Below are positions 48,481 to 58,499 of a stretch of 64,000 bases of DNA, piece by piece. Location of the stretch: the NCBI GenBank assembly GCA_029959085.1, contig JARWIR010000002.1:42900233-42964232 (forward strand), read 5' to 3'. Both the position numbers and the translations under genes were made by a program. The DNA comes from Nemophila menziesii. Taxonomy: Eukaryota > Streptophyta > Magnoliopsida > Boraginales > Hydrophyllaceae. Numbering within the stretch: the stretch's first letter is position 1; every line of letters starts with the position of its first letter. The notes beneath the pieces are model-generated. The model was not told where the DNA came from, ran no database searches, and was given only the letters and a program-made list of their open reading frames with translations.

Positions 48481-49881
48481 TGGAGGACGGTTCTTACCAC
48501 TTCTGAGAGAGATGATTTTAAAATCTTCGATTTGGATCGGATTTTCAGTATCGCTAGGGAGTTGCCCTTGTGGACGTTGATTCAATTGTTTATTCATTTG
48601 CGAAACTTGAGTTTCTAACATCTGAATGTGTGCTTCAGCAGATTGTTGTATTTGGATTTACTGTGCATGTAGGGCAATTAATTGTTCTACGGTTTTCTGA
48701 AGGGTAATCACATCTTCTTGTGGGTGGGCAGGTAAGGCTTTTTGGTTCATGGTTTCATTGTAAGTGTCTTGAGGAACTTGTCTTTGCACATAATTTCCCT
48801 GATTCTGTCCTCCTTGATAACTATTGTGTGGTCTGGGATTGAAGTTGTTACCTTGGGGACGCGGCTGATACGCATATGTAGGATTGGCTGCCCCATTAGG
48901 ATTTGAGTATTGAAACCCAGGATGGTTTCTGTTAGGCTGATATCCATTACCACTCGAATTAAAATTACCTCTGTTGAAGACAAACATCACGGATTCTTGA
49001 TTATTCTAACAATTCTCCCAACTATGATCATTCACACCACAATACTCACATCCATACACTTCTTGTGCAGCCTTTACCTCACCTCTTTTATTCTAAAGAC
49101 CTTCTTTCACGGCTAGAGTAAGTTGTCTCAATTGTTGTTCTAGTGTGGTTTGAATCTTGGTCTCTAAGGAGTTGAACTTTTCTTCAATATTGACATTATT
49201 AACTCCTCCTCTAACTGGTGTTCTTATGGTATTCCACCCAACTTCATTATCAACTGTTCTATCCAAAATAATTCTTGCATACGCAGGTTGAACTCGCAAA
49301 AACGCGCCACCACACAACAAATATAAATCTTTCCTAGAGCCACCCTCAAGACCATTATAAAAAATCTTCATTTGTTGTTGTCCAGTAAGGTCATGATTCG
49401 GGACTCTTCGTAAACATTTCTGAAATCTCGACCACCTTTTACCCAACGCTTCATCATATTCTTGCTCGAAATGCATTAACTCAAGTTCAGCATCTAACCT
49501 CATGTTGGACGGATAATATATGTTGAAAAATGCAGTTTCTAATTGTTCCCAATTTTTTATCTTCGTAGGATCTTGTGTATCGTGTCATTCACTCGCTCCA
49601 TCAATAACGAAAATTCGAAACACAGCAAAATACATTTGTTATTTTGAAACTCCTTGTGTGATGTAAGAATCACATATCTGCTTGAATTTCTGTACTGCTC
49701 GAAGGGGATCTTCTCCATCTTTACCACGAAAATTTCCAAAATTTTGGAATTGAGCTAACATACCCGAATCTGGACGAAACTTCGGAACATTTATATCTGG
49801 AGCACCTACCCCTAGAGCAGGAGCACGGAATGGAATTTCTTATGGACCATTAACAAACCTGAGATCTTGATTATTCGCCAT
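48481..49881 (-). pseudogene. Gag of Athila-like element (E2), several stops
   Basis: A start codon lies at 49879-49881. The frame is broken by stops (codon 14, then near 49640 and 49590, at 49093 and near 49008), but the sequence stays recognisable. The capsid-like part includes WSRFQKCLRRVPNHDL and MKIFYNGLEGG, characteristic of Athila gag. A single zinc-knuckle-like CEYCGVNDHSWENC is visible near 49010-49050. Asn/Pro/Gly/Gln-rich sequence (near NRNHPGFQYSNPNG) and a possible coiled coil before the protease follow. Confidence 0.75.
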
Positions 49882-50117
49882 TCCTCTTTTCTCTTTCCTC
49901 TTTCTCTTGTTCTCTTCTTTTCTTATTTGCAAGTCTGGTTAACGAATCCGGATTATCAAGGATTTGAACTGGTGGTTCAAATCTAAGCCTTCTTCGCATA
50001 CACCAAACCTAGAAAAATCTGAAAGAGAAGAACAAACAAAAAGCGTAAAACTGATAAAAATAAAAACAAATGCAACTATCACTAAAGGATAAACACCGTG
50101 GTCACACGCTACCGTCG

Positions 50118-50135
50118 TCCCCTGTAGCGGCGCCA
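50118..50135 (-). promoter_or_regulatory. Primer-binding site of E2 (tRNA-Asp-like)
   Basis: On the - strand, TGGCGCCGCTACAGGGGA lies 6 bases after the 5' LTR end. Athila/Tat elements typically use TGGCGCCGTTGCCGGGGA, complementary to the 3' end of tRNA-Asp; three positions differ here. This fixes the orientation of E2. Confidence 0.75.
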
Positions 50136-50141
50136 AAAACT

Positions 50142-51007
50142 TGGTGGTCCTTTGTGTGTTCTAAAATAAATACATAAGTAATCGAACCACAACCGCAACT
50201 GTACGGTTGTCCTAAGTAGTAATAAGTGATTCTAGGATTGTTCGCAGGGACGGTTTGGTTAACTACAATGCTTATCGAATAATGAATGGTTGCACTTATG
50301 AAAGCAAATAAAGATATAATGATTGATTGTTTGTTTTTATTAATTCTAAGTAATAAAAGACTAAATGGAAAATGCAATTAAATAATGAGACGCAAGTAAA
50401 TGAAAGTAAAACGCAAGTATGAGAAGGGAGTACTTGAGAAACCCAAGGGATCGTCCTAATTCTATTTCATAACATATGTTGTTTAAGGGTTAAATTGGTC
50501 AATTAACATTGGTCGGGATTCTAAATTCCTTTTACCCCCGTCAGGGTGGACTATAAGGCTATTCTAAAGTGTCACTACTCCCGTCAGGGTAAATATGATC
50601 CACTCTTGAATGATTAAGTAATTTTTACCACATTGGCCCTAAAATTAACTAAGCTCGTCAGAGTCAATATCTTCGATTTAGATTAAGTAATTAAGTCTAT
50701 ACCTAAACCCTCTGTCAGGATGATCCACACGCCACATATGTGGAATAGCCTTGATACTAACACCTGTTCTTAGTTGATCAATCCAAAAACAGTAAATAAT
50801 CTCAAATTACAGAAAAATGTAAAAAGACCCAATTTAATTTAATTTAACAAAACCCAAATTCGACATATGAAATTCAATGGAATAGGGATTCACCCATTAT
50901 GTATTCTCAAGTACTATGAATGAATTAGCTCATACTAATTAAAAAGAAAACTTAATTAAAATAAATTGAATTCATATTGTTTTACATAATTAAAAATAAG
51001 AAAGACC
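50142..51007 (-). repeat. 5' LTR of E2, distal piece
   Basis: This matches the first 866 bases of the reverse-oriented LTR at 41376-42947. It stops at AAGAAAGACC, where the LINE begins. Confidence 0.88.
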
Positions 51008-51297
51008 AAAAACAAAATTTCATATAGATAAAATACGCCTAAAATGAGAGTCAAAGGAGTGAAATTCTCTCTCTAGCCATTCAAACTCACTAAACTTATT
51101 CCACGTAAAAATAACCGATTCATCACCTCTTTTTTCACAAAAAACACACTTTTCGCTTTTTCTTTTTCTCGATTTGGTGTTTCTTCCCATTTTCTGGGAT
51201 CTAAACATCAAGTCAAAAAATATTGTTATCCATTCAATCCCAGTCAACCGACCACCACCATCAAATTCACCCACCATCACCCTTAACCCTTTTCAGT

Positions 51298-52515
51298 ATG
51301 GCTAAAACGATTAACTCAAATAAGGTTAATCAAGGTAAAACTACTAATCCGAGACCTAAAACCAAATACAATGACATCACTAGACAGATTTTCTCTCCTA
51401 CTTCGATAGATTTAGAAGGGAAAGAAGTAGCTGATAAAGGAAACAAAGCGGGTTCATCGGGCAAAAATGAAGAGCTAATCACTCCGGTTAGTTCTCCAAT
51501 TCAAGTAACTGTAAGCGAGGAATCACAATTACCTCCTTCAAAGGTTGAAGTTAGTAAGCCGAAGGTATGGTCAAATTTGTTTAAACAAGGTGTAGATAAG
51601 AGCTTCAAGTTGGAGTTTCAAGCACCGATTATGGAAAATGGTCAGAAAATAGTTAAACCACCGGATGATGTATTTGCTGAGGGCGATGAGTTATGGGTTA
51701 ACTGTTTGGTAGGTCAGTTCCTTGATAGCTCGCCTCCTTTTTACGCTATTACGAACTTTGTACGATTTCAATGGAAAAGTTTAGGTAAAGTTGAGGTAAA
51801 ATCTAGCACTAAAGGAGTTTATATATTTAGATTTGAGAATCAGCAGATGTATAACAAAGCATTGGATCAATTGTGGCATGTTAATGGTAAACCTCTACTG
51901 CTGAGGCCTTGGTCTGCAGATATTCAGTTTGAGAAGGTAGATTTGACTAAGATTCCAATATGGGTTAAGCTAGTTAATGTCCCTATGAACCTATGGACAC
52001 AGAGGGGATTGGGATATGTAGCTAGTGGAGTTGGAGTCCCTTTACAAATGGACTCTGTAACTGAATCAAAGTCAAGACTAGGGTATGCTAGGGTGTGTGT
52101 GGAAGTGGATACTAATGATGAGTTGCCTGAGAACGTTCTAGTGGATGTTGGGAAAGAAGAGCCTCATATAGTTAGAGTTGAATATGATTGGAAGCCTATC
52201 TTGTGTAAGAAATGTAACAAGTTTGGGCATGTGGAGGCTAATTGCAGAAACATACAAAAAGTTTGGGTTCAGAAGGAAAAAGATAATAATAATCAGAAAT
52301 CAGGAAATAATAACTCAGATAAGGGTAAGGAAAAGGTAGATGAGTGGAGAATGGTGAATAGTAAGTCTCAGAATTCAGGGGAATCTAGTTCAAAATTAAT
52401 TCAGACATCTAACTCTTTTAGTAGTTTGCAGAAACAGGGGGATATAAACAATGATGTCATGGTGTTTATAAACCATGAGGGAGGAAATGAGATAACAAGA
52501 CCCCCTAACATATGA
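51298..52515 (+). CDS. LINE ORF1 protein (DUF4283 plus CCHC zinc knuckle)
   Basis: The protein has 405 residues starting at ATG 51298 (MAKTINSN); an upstream CTG start at 51223 is possible but less likely. ORF1 proteins bind the LINE RNA in the ribonucleoprotein. A DUF4283-type, RRM-like domain covers about residues 110-290 (LWVNCLVGQFL, VYIFRFENQQMYNKAL, LLLRPWSADIQFEK, IPIWVKLVNVPMNLWT). A zinc knuckle CKKCNKFGHVEANC (C-X2-C-X4-H-X4-C) follows at about 303-316. The tail is Asn/Ser/Lys-rich. The stop TGA overlaps the ORF2 start as ATGA, suggesting coupled termination and reinitiation. Confidence 0.93.
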   Translation: MAKTINSNKVNQGKTTNPRPKTKYNDITRQIFSPTSIDLEGKEVADKGNKAGSSGKNEELITPVSSPIQVTVSEESQLPPSKVEVSKPKVWSNLFKQGVDKSFKLEFQAPIMENGQKIVKPPDDVFAEGDELWVNCLVGQFLDSSPPFYAITNFVRFQWKSLGKVEVKSSTKGVYIFRFENQQMYNKALDQLWHVNGKPLLLRPWSADIQFEKVDLTKIPIWVKLVNVPMNLWTQRGLGYVASGVGVPLQMDSVTESKSRLGYARVCVEVDTNDELPENVLVDVGKEEPHIVRVEYDWKPILCKKCNKFGHVEANCRNIQKVWVQKEKDNNNQKSGNNNSDKGKEKVDEWRMVNSKSQNSGESSSKLIQTSNSFSSLQKQGDINNDVMVFINHEGGNEITRPPNI

Positions 52516-55500
52516 ATATAGCTGCTTGGAATGTTAGGGGTCTTAATAATGTCCTTAGGCAGTTGGATGTCAAGGATTTTTTAGTTAATAATAAAGTTAG
52601 GCTTATTGGACTGCTTGAAACTAAGGTAAGGCAGGCTAAAGCTGAAGTAATAATAAAGAACCACTTTAGTAGATATGAAGTGGTTCATAATTATAATAAG
52701 GATGAATCTGGTAGGATTTGGATTCTATGGGACCAGAGTTATGTTAAGGTGGAGGTATTACATGAGACTTCTCAAATAATTTACATTAAAATGGAGCTGA
52801 TTGAAGAAAAGACAGTTGACTATATTGGATTTATATATGGGAGTAATGATGTAGATGATAGAAGATTATTATGGAAGGATTTAATTGATCTTAGTCAGAA
52901 GTTTAAGGATCAGAAGGTGGGGTTTATTGGGGATTTTAATGAAATCCTCAATGTCAAGGATAGGCTAAACTGTGAAGGGTTGGATAAAAGTGCTTATGAC
53001 TTCATAGATTGTATTGATAATGCTAATCTATATGAACATCAGTATGGAGGGCATTATTACACCTGGACTAATAAGAATAGTACAGGTCAGCTGAGAGCTA
53101 GTAAGATTGACAGATTTTTTATTAATGATAAGTGGTTAGACAAAAATAGCTCTAGTGTTATCATTACTCCTCCTTTTACTTCAGATCATAGTGCTTTATT
53201 AGTAACACTTGGTAATAAGAAGAGTAGTGGTAAGAGTTCCTTCAAATTTTACAACATTTGGACTACACATTGTAAATTTTTAGAGGTGGTGCAGGATGAA
53301 TGGAAACAGGACTGTAATGGGAATCAGATGTTTAGATTTTGTATGAAGCAGAGAAGGGTGAAATTTGCTCTTAAGAGATTTAATAACATCTATTTTAAGA
53401 GAAACAGTGATGATATTGAGAGAATTAGATCACAACTGAGTAATTTACAAAAGAATATCATGAGTGGTAATATTGATGAGGCTATATTAAGTGAAGAGAG
53501 AATTCTTGCTGGTGACCTTGAAAGAGCAGTAATGGTTCAACACAATATTCTTAAACAAAAAGCTAAACTAGCATTTACAAATGAAATGGATTGTAATACC
53601 AAATATTTTTATAAATTGATAAAGGGTAGGATAGCTAGGAACAAAGTTAGTTCCTTAGTTACTGATGCTGGAGTAATTATAACTGATACTAATGATATAA
53701 AACAAGAGTTTGTGAACTATTATACAAAATTATTAGGTACTTCTGAAGCTAATGAGGAGGTTTGTGAAGTTGATACCTTAAAACATATCTTGAATAAAAG
53801 CTTAACTGAGGAGCAGAAGGTTGGATTAACCAAACCTTTTACTGAGAAAGAAATCAAGGAAGCTTTATTCTCTATTAATGAACATAAGAGCCCAGGCCCT
53901 GATGGGTTTAATTCTTCATTCTATAAAGCTTCTTGGGATATAATCAAGGAAGATTTTGTAGCAGCTATTCAACAATGCTTCCAAACAGGGGAGATTTTAC
54001 ATCAAATTAATGCTACTAATATAGTGTTAATCCCTAAGGAGAAGAATGCATCAAAGGTAACTAAATTCAGGCCTATATCTTGTGTAAATACAATATATAA
54101 GACTATATCAAGGGCTATATCTAAGAGGCTTAAAAAAGTCTTAAATTCTATTATATCAGTTAATCAAGCTGCATTTGTTGGAGGGAGATATATTAGTGAT
54201 AATATCCTAGTGGCTCAGGAGATAGTATCTGACTATGATAAAAAGAAATCTAGTCCTAATTGTACTATTAATCTGGATCTTCAAAAGGCCTATGACTCAG
54301 TTAATTGGGGCTTCTTGTTAAATACCTTATATGCCCTTGAATTCCCAGAAGGTTTCATTAGATTGATCAAAATGTGTGTGTGCACAACATCATATTCAGT
54401 TTGTGTCAATGGTGAACCTTGTGGCTACTTTAAAGGGAAGAGAGGTCTCAGACAAGGAGATCCTCTCTCTCCCTATCTATTTACTTTGTGTATGGAGGTG
54501 TTTACTGGACTTTTCTATCACTTAGCAAGGAATTCTAATTTTAAATTTCATCACAGGTGCAGTGGTATATTACTAAATCACATGTGCTTTGCAGATGATG
54601 TTCTGATTTTTATTAAATCAGATATAAAGTCTGCTGGATTAGTGAAAGAAGCTTTGAATTTATTTTCTAGAATTTCAGGGCTCAACATTAATTACCAGAA
54701 GAGTGAGTTATACTTTGGGGGTACTAATGAAGGGTGTATGAAGGCTATATCTGACATCCTTAATATTAAAGTTGGGAGTTTACCAGTGAGGTATTTGGGA
54801 GTACCACTTAATTCTAAAAAGTTAAGTGTAACTGAGGGTAACAAATTGGTTAATAAAATTTGTGACTGTATTGAGGTGTGGTCTTCAAAAATGTTATCTT
54901 ACTCAGGGAGGATTGAGCTTATCAGATGTGTTCTAATAAGCAAAGTCCTATTTTGGTGCAGAATATTTTTGTTGCCAAAACAAGTCATTTATAAAATTAA
55001 TCAAAAAATGTCTAGCTTCTTGTGGAGAGGGAATACAGATGGTTCTCAAGGCGCCAAAATTGCGTGGGACACTATTTGTACAAAGAAAGAAAGTGGAGGA
55101 TTAAATATACCTAACTTGGAAGATTTAAATAAGGTATGTATTTTATCAATATTTTGGAGAATGTATGCGCATAAGGATAATTTGTGGAGTTTATGGGCTC
55201 GAGTTAATATACTTAATGGGAAATGTATTTGGGGTATAGAGCCTAAGCAATTTCACTCTTGGGTTTGGAAACAAATGCTCAAGATAAGGGTTATTGCTTA
55301 TCAGTTTATTCAGCATAGAGTGGAGGATGGAAAAAATACATTTATGATTTGGGATAGGTGGATTCAAGGGAAGAGTATTCAGGAGGTATTAAGTATTGAG
55401 CTGAGCTGTCACAATATTAACAGTAATAGAATTATAAGTACTTTCTATGGGAGAGAGAGATGGAGGCTCCCTCCTTGTATTGGAAGAGCTTTACCTATTA

Positions 55501-56120
55501 TTCAGAACATGGTGCTTACTGATAAAGAGGATGAGATTATCTGGACTCATAGTATTAAACAGAAATTCTCATTTAAGAAGACTTTAGAGTGTATTAGTGA
55601 GAGTAAAGATGAAGTAATTTGGAGTGGAGTAGTTTGGAACAAATTGTGTGTTCCAAGGTGTGCTTTCATAGCCTGGGTTGCTGCGCAGGATAGACTCCCT
55701 ACTAAGAGTAGAATGGCAGGTTGGGGTTTGCAAGTCAATACGCTTTGTGGTTTTTGCTTCAGTTGTGTAGAAGATTGTGACCACCTATTCATATCTTGTT
55801 CTTTCTCAAAGAGAATCCTGGATAAAGTCATGGGAGTTGTTGGAGTTCAGGTGTCCACGGGTAATTTTCTGAGTTTAATTAATGCCTTATTACAGCTTCT
55901 AAGTGTAGAGCAGATGAATATTGCTAGTTTAGCCTTTACTTCATATGTGTATTGTGTTTGGAGCGAGAGAAATGGGAGAGATCATGGTAATATGATGAGA
56001 ACAGAGGAGCAGATTGTGGAAGAAGTGATAGTGCTAATAAGCTCGAGATTACAAGGAGTGAAGCTAAAGGAAAGAGGAGCTATTGATATTTTAAATAGAA
56101 TAGTTAATGGGCTTGTCTAG
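52512..56120 (+). CDS. LINE ORF2 protein: endonuclease and reverse transcriptase
   Basis: An intact 1202-residue polyprotein for target-primed reverse transcription. The N-terminal APE-type endonuclease (1 to about 235) has MNIAAWNVRGLNN, LLETKV, GDFNEI, SKIDRFFIN and SDHSAL. The reverse transcriptase (about 450-740) has KSPGPDGFN, KFRPISC, DLQKAYDSVNW (catalytic Asp about 589), GLRQGDPLSPYLF and FADD (about 693-696). A zinc-binding zf-RVT region lies near 1040-1110 (FIAWVAAQDRLPTKSRM, then CGFCFSC and DHLFISCSFS). No RNase H domain is evident after it, unlike the fragment at 60968-61256. No frame damage is seen, so it could be active. Confidence 0.95.
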   Translation: MNIAAWNVRGLNNVLRQLDVKDFLVNNKVRLIGLLETKVRQAKAEVIIKNHFSRYEVVHNYNKDESGRIWILWDQSYVKVEVLHETSQIIYIKMELIEEKTVDYIGFIYGSNDVDDRRLLWKDLIDLSQKFKDQKVGFIGDFNEILNVKDRLNCEGLDKSAYDFIDCIDNANLYEHQYGGHYYTWTNKNSTGQLRASKIDRFFINDKWLDKNSSSVIITPPFTSDHSALLVTLGNKKSSGKSSFKFYNIWTTHCKFLEVVQDEWKQDCNGNQMFRFCMKQRRVKFALKRFNNIYFKRNSDDIERIRSQLSNLQKNIMSGNIDEAILSEERILAGDLERAVMVQHNILKQKAKLAFTNEMDCNTKYFYKLIKGRIARNKVSSLVTDAGVIITDTNDIKQEFVNYYTKLLGTSEANEEVCEVDTLKHILNKSLTEEQKVGLTKPFTEKEIKEALFSINEHKSPGPDGFNSSFYKASWDIIKEDFVAAIQQCFQTGEILHQINATNIVLIPKEKNASKVTKFRPISCVNTIYKTISRAISKRLKKVLNSIISVNQAAFVGGRYISDNILVAQEIVSDYDKKKSSPNCTINLDLQKAYDSVNWGFLLNTLYALEFPEGFIRLIKMCVCTTSYSVCVNGEPCGYFKGKRGLRQGDPLSPYLFTLCMEVFTGLFYHLARNSNFKFHHRCSGILLNHMCFADDVLIFIKSDIKSAGLVKEALNLFSRISGLNINYQKSELYFGGTNEGCMKAISDILNIKVGSLPVRYLGVPLNSKKLSVTEGNKLVNKICDCIEVWSSKMLSYSGRIELIRCVLISKVLFWCRIFLLPKQVIYKINQKMSSFLWRGNTDGSQGAKIAWDTICTKKESGGLNIPNLEDLNKVCILSIFWRMYAHKDNLWSLWARVNILNGKCIWGIEPKQFHSWVWKQMLKIRVIAYQFIQHRVEDGKNTFMIWDRWIQGKSIQEVLSIELSCHNINSNRIISTFYGRERWRLPPCIGRALPIIQNMVLTDKEDEIIWTHSIKQKFSFKKTLECISESKDEVIWSGVVWNKLCVPRCAFIAWVAAQDRLPTKSRMAGWGLQVNTLCGFCFSCVEDCDHLFISCSFSKRILDKVMGVVGVQVSTGNFLSLINALLQLLSVEQMNIASLAFTSYVYCVWSERNGRDHGNMMRTEEQIVEEVIVLISSRLQGVKLKERGAIDILNRIVNGLV

Positions 56121-56336
56121 TAATGTTATTGTAATGTAATAGCTATTGGGCCTTTTGGTTTGAATGTAATAGTTTATTTCATTTAGATTGTAATTGGTCT
56201 TTAGCTGATTTGTAGTAAAGCCCAAGTAGTAGTGGGTTTGAAAAGTTGTAAAGAACATGGGGTGTTAAATTTTAATAGAAAAGTTTGATTTGCCGATCAA
56301 AAAAAAAAAAAAAAAAAAAAAAAAATAAGAAAGACC

Positions 56337-57041
56337 TAACTTCCAGAATTGGATTTGGCTGAGAATGGAGATATAAACCCTCTCCAGCTCAATAGCTTTC
56401 TTCATCTTCCTTCTGCTTCTTCTCTCTGATGTTTTATTTTGTACAAAGTGAATTGTGTGAAAAATAGAAGTTCAAATCTCCTTTTATAAGAGGAAAAACG
56501 GATTAGGGCTTGGACCTATGATTAAATCACTAATTAAAAGTCCAAACCCATTTTCTAAGCCCAAAATCCCGTAACTGTTGCACAACCTCCACTAAAACAG
56601 CTCTAGCCGATTCATTATAACTACGATTGACCTGAAATCACTTGCTAAATTTCCGTAACTCGATAAGGAACATATTATCTTCAAAGTTCAGCAGCTAAAT
56701 CAACTCGTAAGTGCCTCGAAATCAACAATCTTTGGCCTGTTTTCCAGATTTGCAGCTCCAAAATATAATTCTTTCGGGATTTATCTTCAAGCTTTGACTC
56801 CATATCACGATCTATGACTCTCTTCTCGGATTCCTTTCCTAGATAATATTCAAAAGCTACAAACTTTTTTCTAAAATACACAAGATTACGCGGAAAAGTT
56901 TAAAAAATCAAAAATACTAGAAATAAAATAGGAATTCCGGATTATTGCATTTTTAACTCAAAAGTCTATCAAAATATTTAATTAAGCATAAAAAATGATG
57001 TCTCCCAAGGGTCGAAAATAAGAACAATTAGGGAGACATCA
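56337..57041 (-). repeat. 5' LTR of E2, proximal piece (begins the element)
   Basis: It continues the LTR after the LINE and ends GGAGACATCA at 57041, the TG end on the - strand. A TATAAAAG-type box is near 56487 on the - strand. Together with 50142-51007 it makes 1571 bases, matching the other E2 LTR. Confidence 0.87.
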
Positions 57042-58499
57042 AATAACCAACTTGACGCAACAACGGTAACCAGCCTAGAGCTGGTTAAGATACGTTTTCT
57101 AACTATTTCTCATTTAGTAGTATATATTAGTTTAATTTCTTTATCGAGTCTTTTCGAGTCGTGGGGACACAACTCATTTTTGAGTTTGGGGTGGGGTTCG
57201 GTGCCTCATCCCAATTTTACGTGTTATTTGTTTTAATTGATTTCAATAAAATTAATTAGGAGTTGAGTTTGACTGTAGAAGATCTTAAATGTCCCCATTA
57301 AGCATGATTTTGATAAATCTATGATTGTAAATAGTGTACTTTAGGGGTTGGTATAAAGCGCACTTTAATTGCATGCAAACATAGGTAATGGATAGGAAAA
57401 TTTAATAAACAATGCAAAAGAAGTAAACTTGTACTTAAGGAAAATGTTTGGTTTGTAGAACGTGAGATCCAAGTTAGAAGAGAACCTACTTAGGTATGAA
57501 CTAGAGGCGAGCCATGTAACTAGGAAAATGATAGGGCCAGTTCTTTGTTAGCCATTTGATACCTTTTTAGCCTTCTATCCCTTGTATTAATAATATCCGC
57601 CTTAGCCCAATTTTGAGCCTTAAAGCCTTATCTTTTGTCGCCTTGATATAATCTCATATCCCTTAGTTTATTAGGCATTCTCAGATGACCCGCACTTGGA
57701 TCACAATCCTGAGACCTGTCTTGAGCTTGAGTTAGGGGTGGTGGGTCCACTTTGGGGAAATTACATTGGGAGGGAATTATATGTGTTTGTATTGAGGTAC
57801 AATTTCAGATGATACTATTATTCGTAACCCTTTGCCGGGTTTAAAAAAAATTGACAATACAGTAAGGACTGGGAACCCGCTTTCCTCACGTAACAAAAAA
57901 AAAGAGATGAAAAAGAAAAATAAAGAAAGAATAAAATACACGACAAAGTGGAATTTTCTGGAAATCATCTTAGTCTATATTGAGTTAACTTGGGGATGCT
58001 AAATTAGTGCATCAAATGGGTTGAGTGAGAACATTGTTTAAGTGTAAACTCAAGCTCGTGGACTGTTGTTGATGGTAAGTGAGGAGAGAGCCAAAATCTC
58101 ACTTCAAATTTACCAAATATACATACCACATTGTCCCTAAGCCTACGTTAAAACCGTAAAGTCCTCGTTTTTTCTAGATACATGTTAAGTTAATAGGGAA
58201 TATGCTAAGTGGAGTGTTCAAAGCGAGTGAGGATCGGTGAACACCCTATAGCCATCATAATGAGATGAGTACAAGCGTAACCTTCTAGGATTGTGAAATT
58301 AATTTTAAGATTGATATTATTTGTGTTTCAGTTTGCATGATTAGTGTATGTGTATATTAATTTCTAATGCTTGCTATATGATAATTATTTTAAGTGTTGC
58401 TTTGGGTGTATTTACTAGCTTCTGCATCTCTGCATTCACCTTAACCATTTGTTTTCAATTTTACTTTGTCGGGACGACAAAGGTTTGAGTTTGGGGTCT
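57042..58499 (+). other. E1 3' internal region
   Basis: It resumes the E1 sequence with the conserved end of the env-position ORF (GGTAACCAGCC...GCTGGTTAAG), the hairpin at 57156-57175 (one mismatch), a PPT-like motif (TGAGTTTGGGGTGG near 57180), a decayed 3' palindrome (ACTGGGAACCCGC near 57868) and the polypurine tract at 58475-58499. There is no other coding sequence. Confidence 0.75.

Larger units (their letters stand above)
51008..56320 (+). mobile_element. Full-length plant L1-type LINE
   Basis: The target duplication AAAAATAAGAAAGACC occurs at 50992-51007 and 56321-56336 (its A-rich start merges with the tail). It contains a 5' UTR (51008-51297), two intact ORFs overlapping by 4 bases, a 3' UTR (56121-56298) and a pure A tail from 56299 to about 56325. 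Intact ORFs, an unmutated tail and identical flanks indicate a recent insertion into the E2 LTR. Confidence 0.93.
41376..57041 (-). mobile_element. E2: complete-ended Athila-like element deleted for RT/integrase and env domain
   Basis: Both LTRs are present (3' LTR 41376-42947; 5' LTR 50142-51007 plus 56337-57041), flanked by GATAA (41371-41375) and AATAA (57042-57046), a 5-bp target duplication with one change. On the - strand the order is 5' LTR, primer-binding site, gag, protease, a short integrase-tail-like segment, palindrome spacer, a shortened env-position ORF, hairpin, polypurine tract, 3' LTR. RT, RNase H and the integrase core are absent. Removing the nested LINE and solo LTR leaves about 8.8 kb. 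By eye the LTRs differ by a few percent. Confidence 0.85.

Noticed and set aside
55547..55831. - strand frames opposite LINE ORF2
   Set aside because: Shadow frames of an intact coding region on the other strand.
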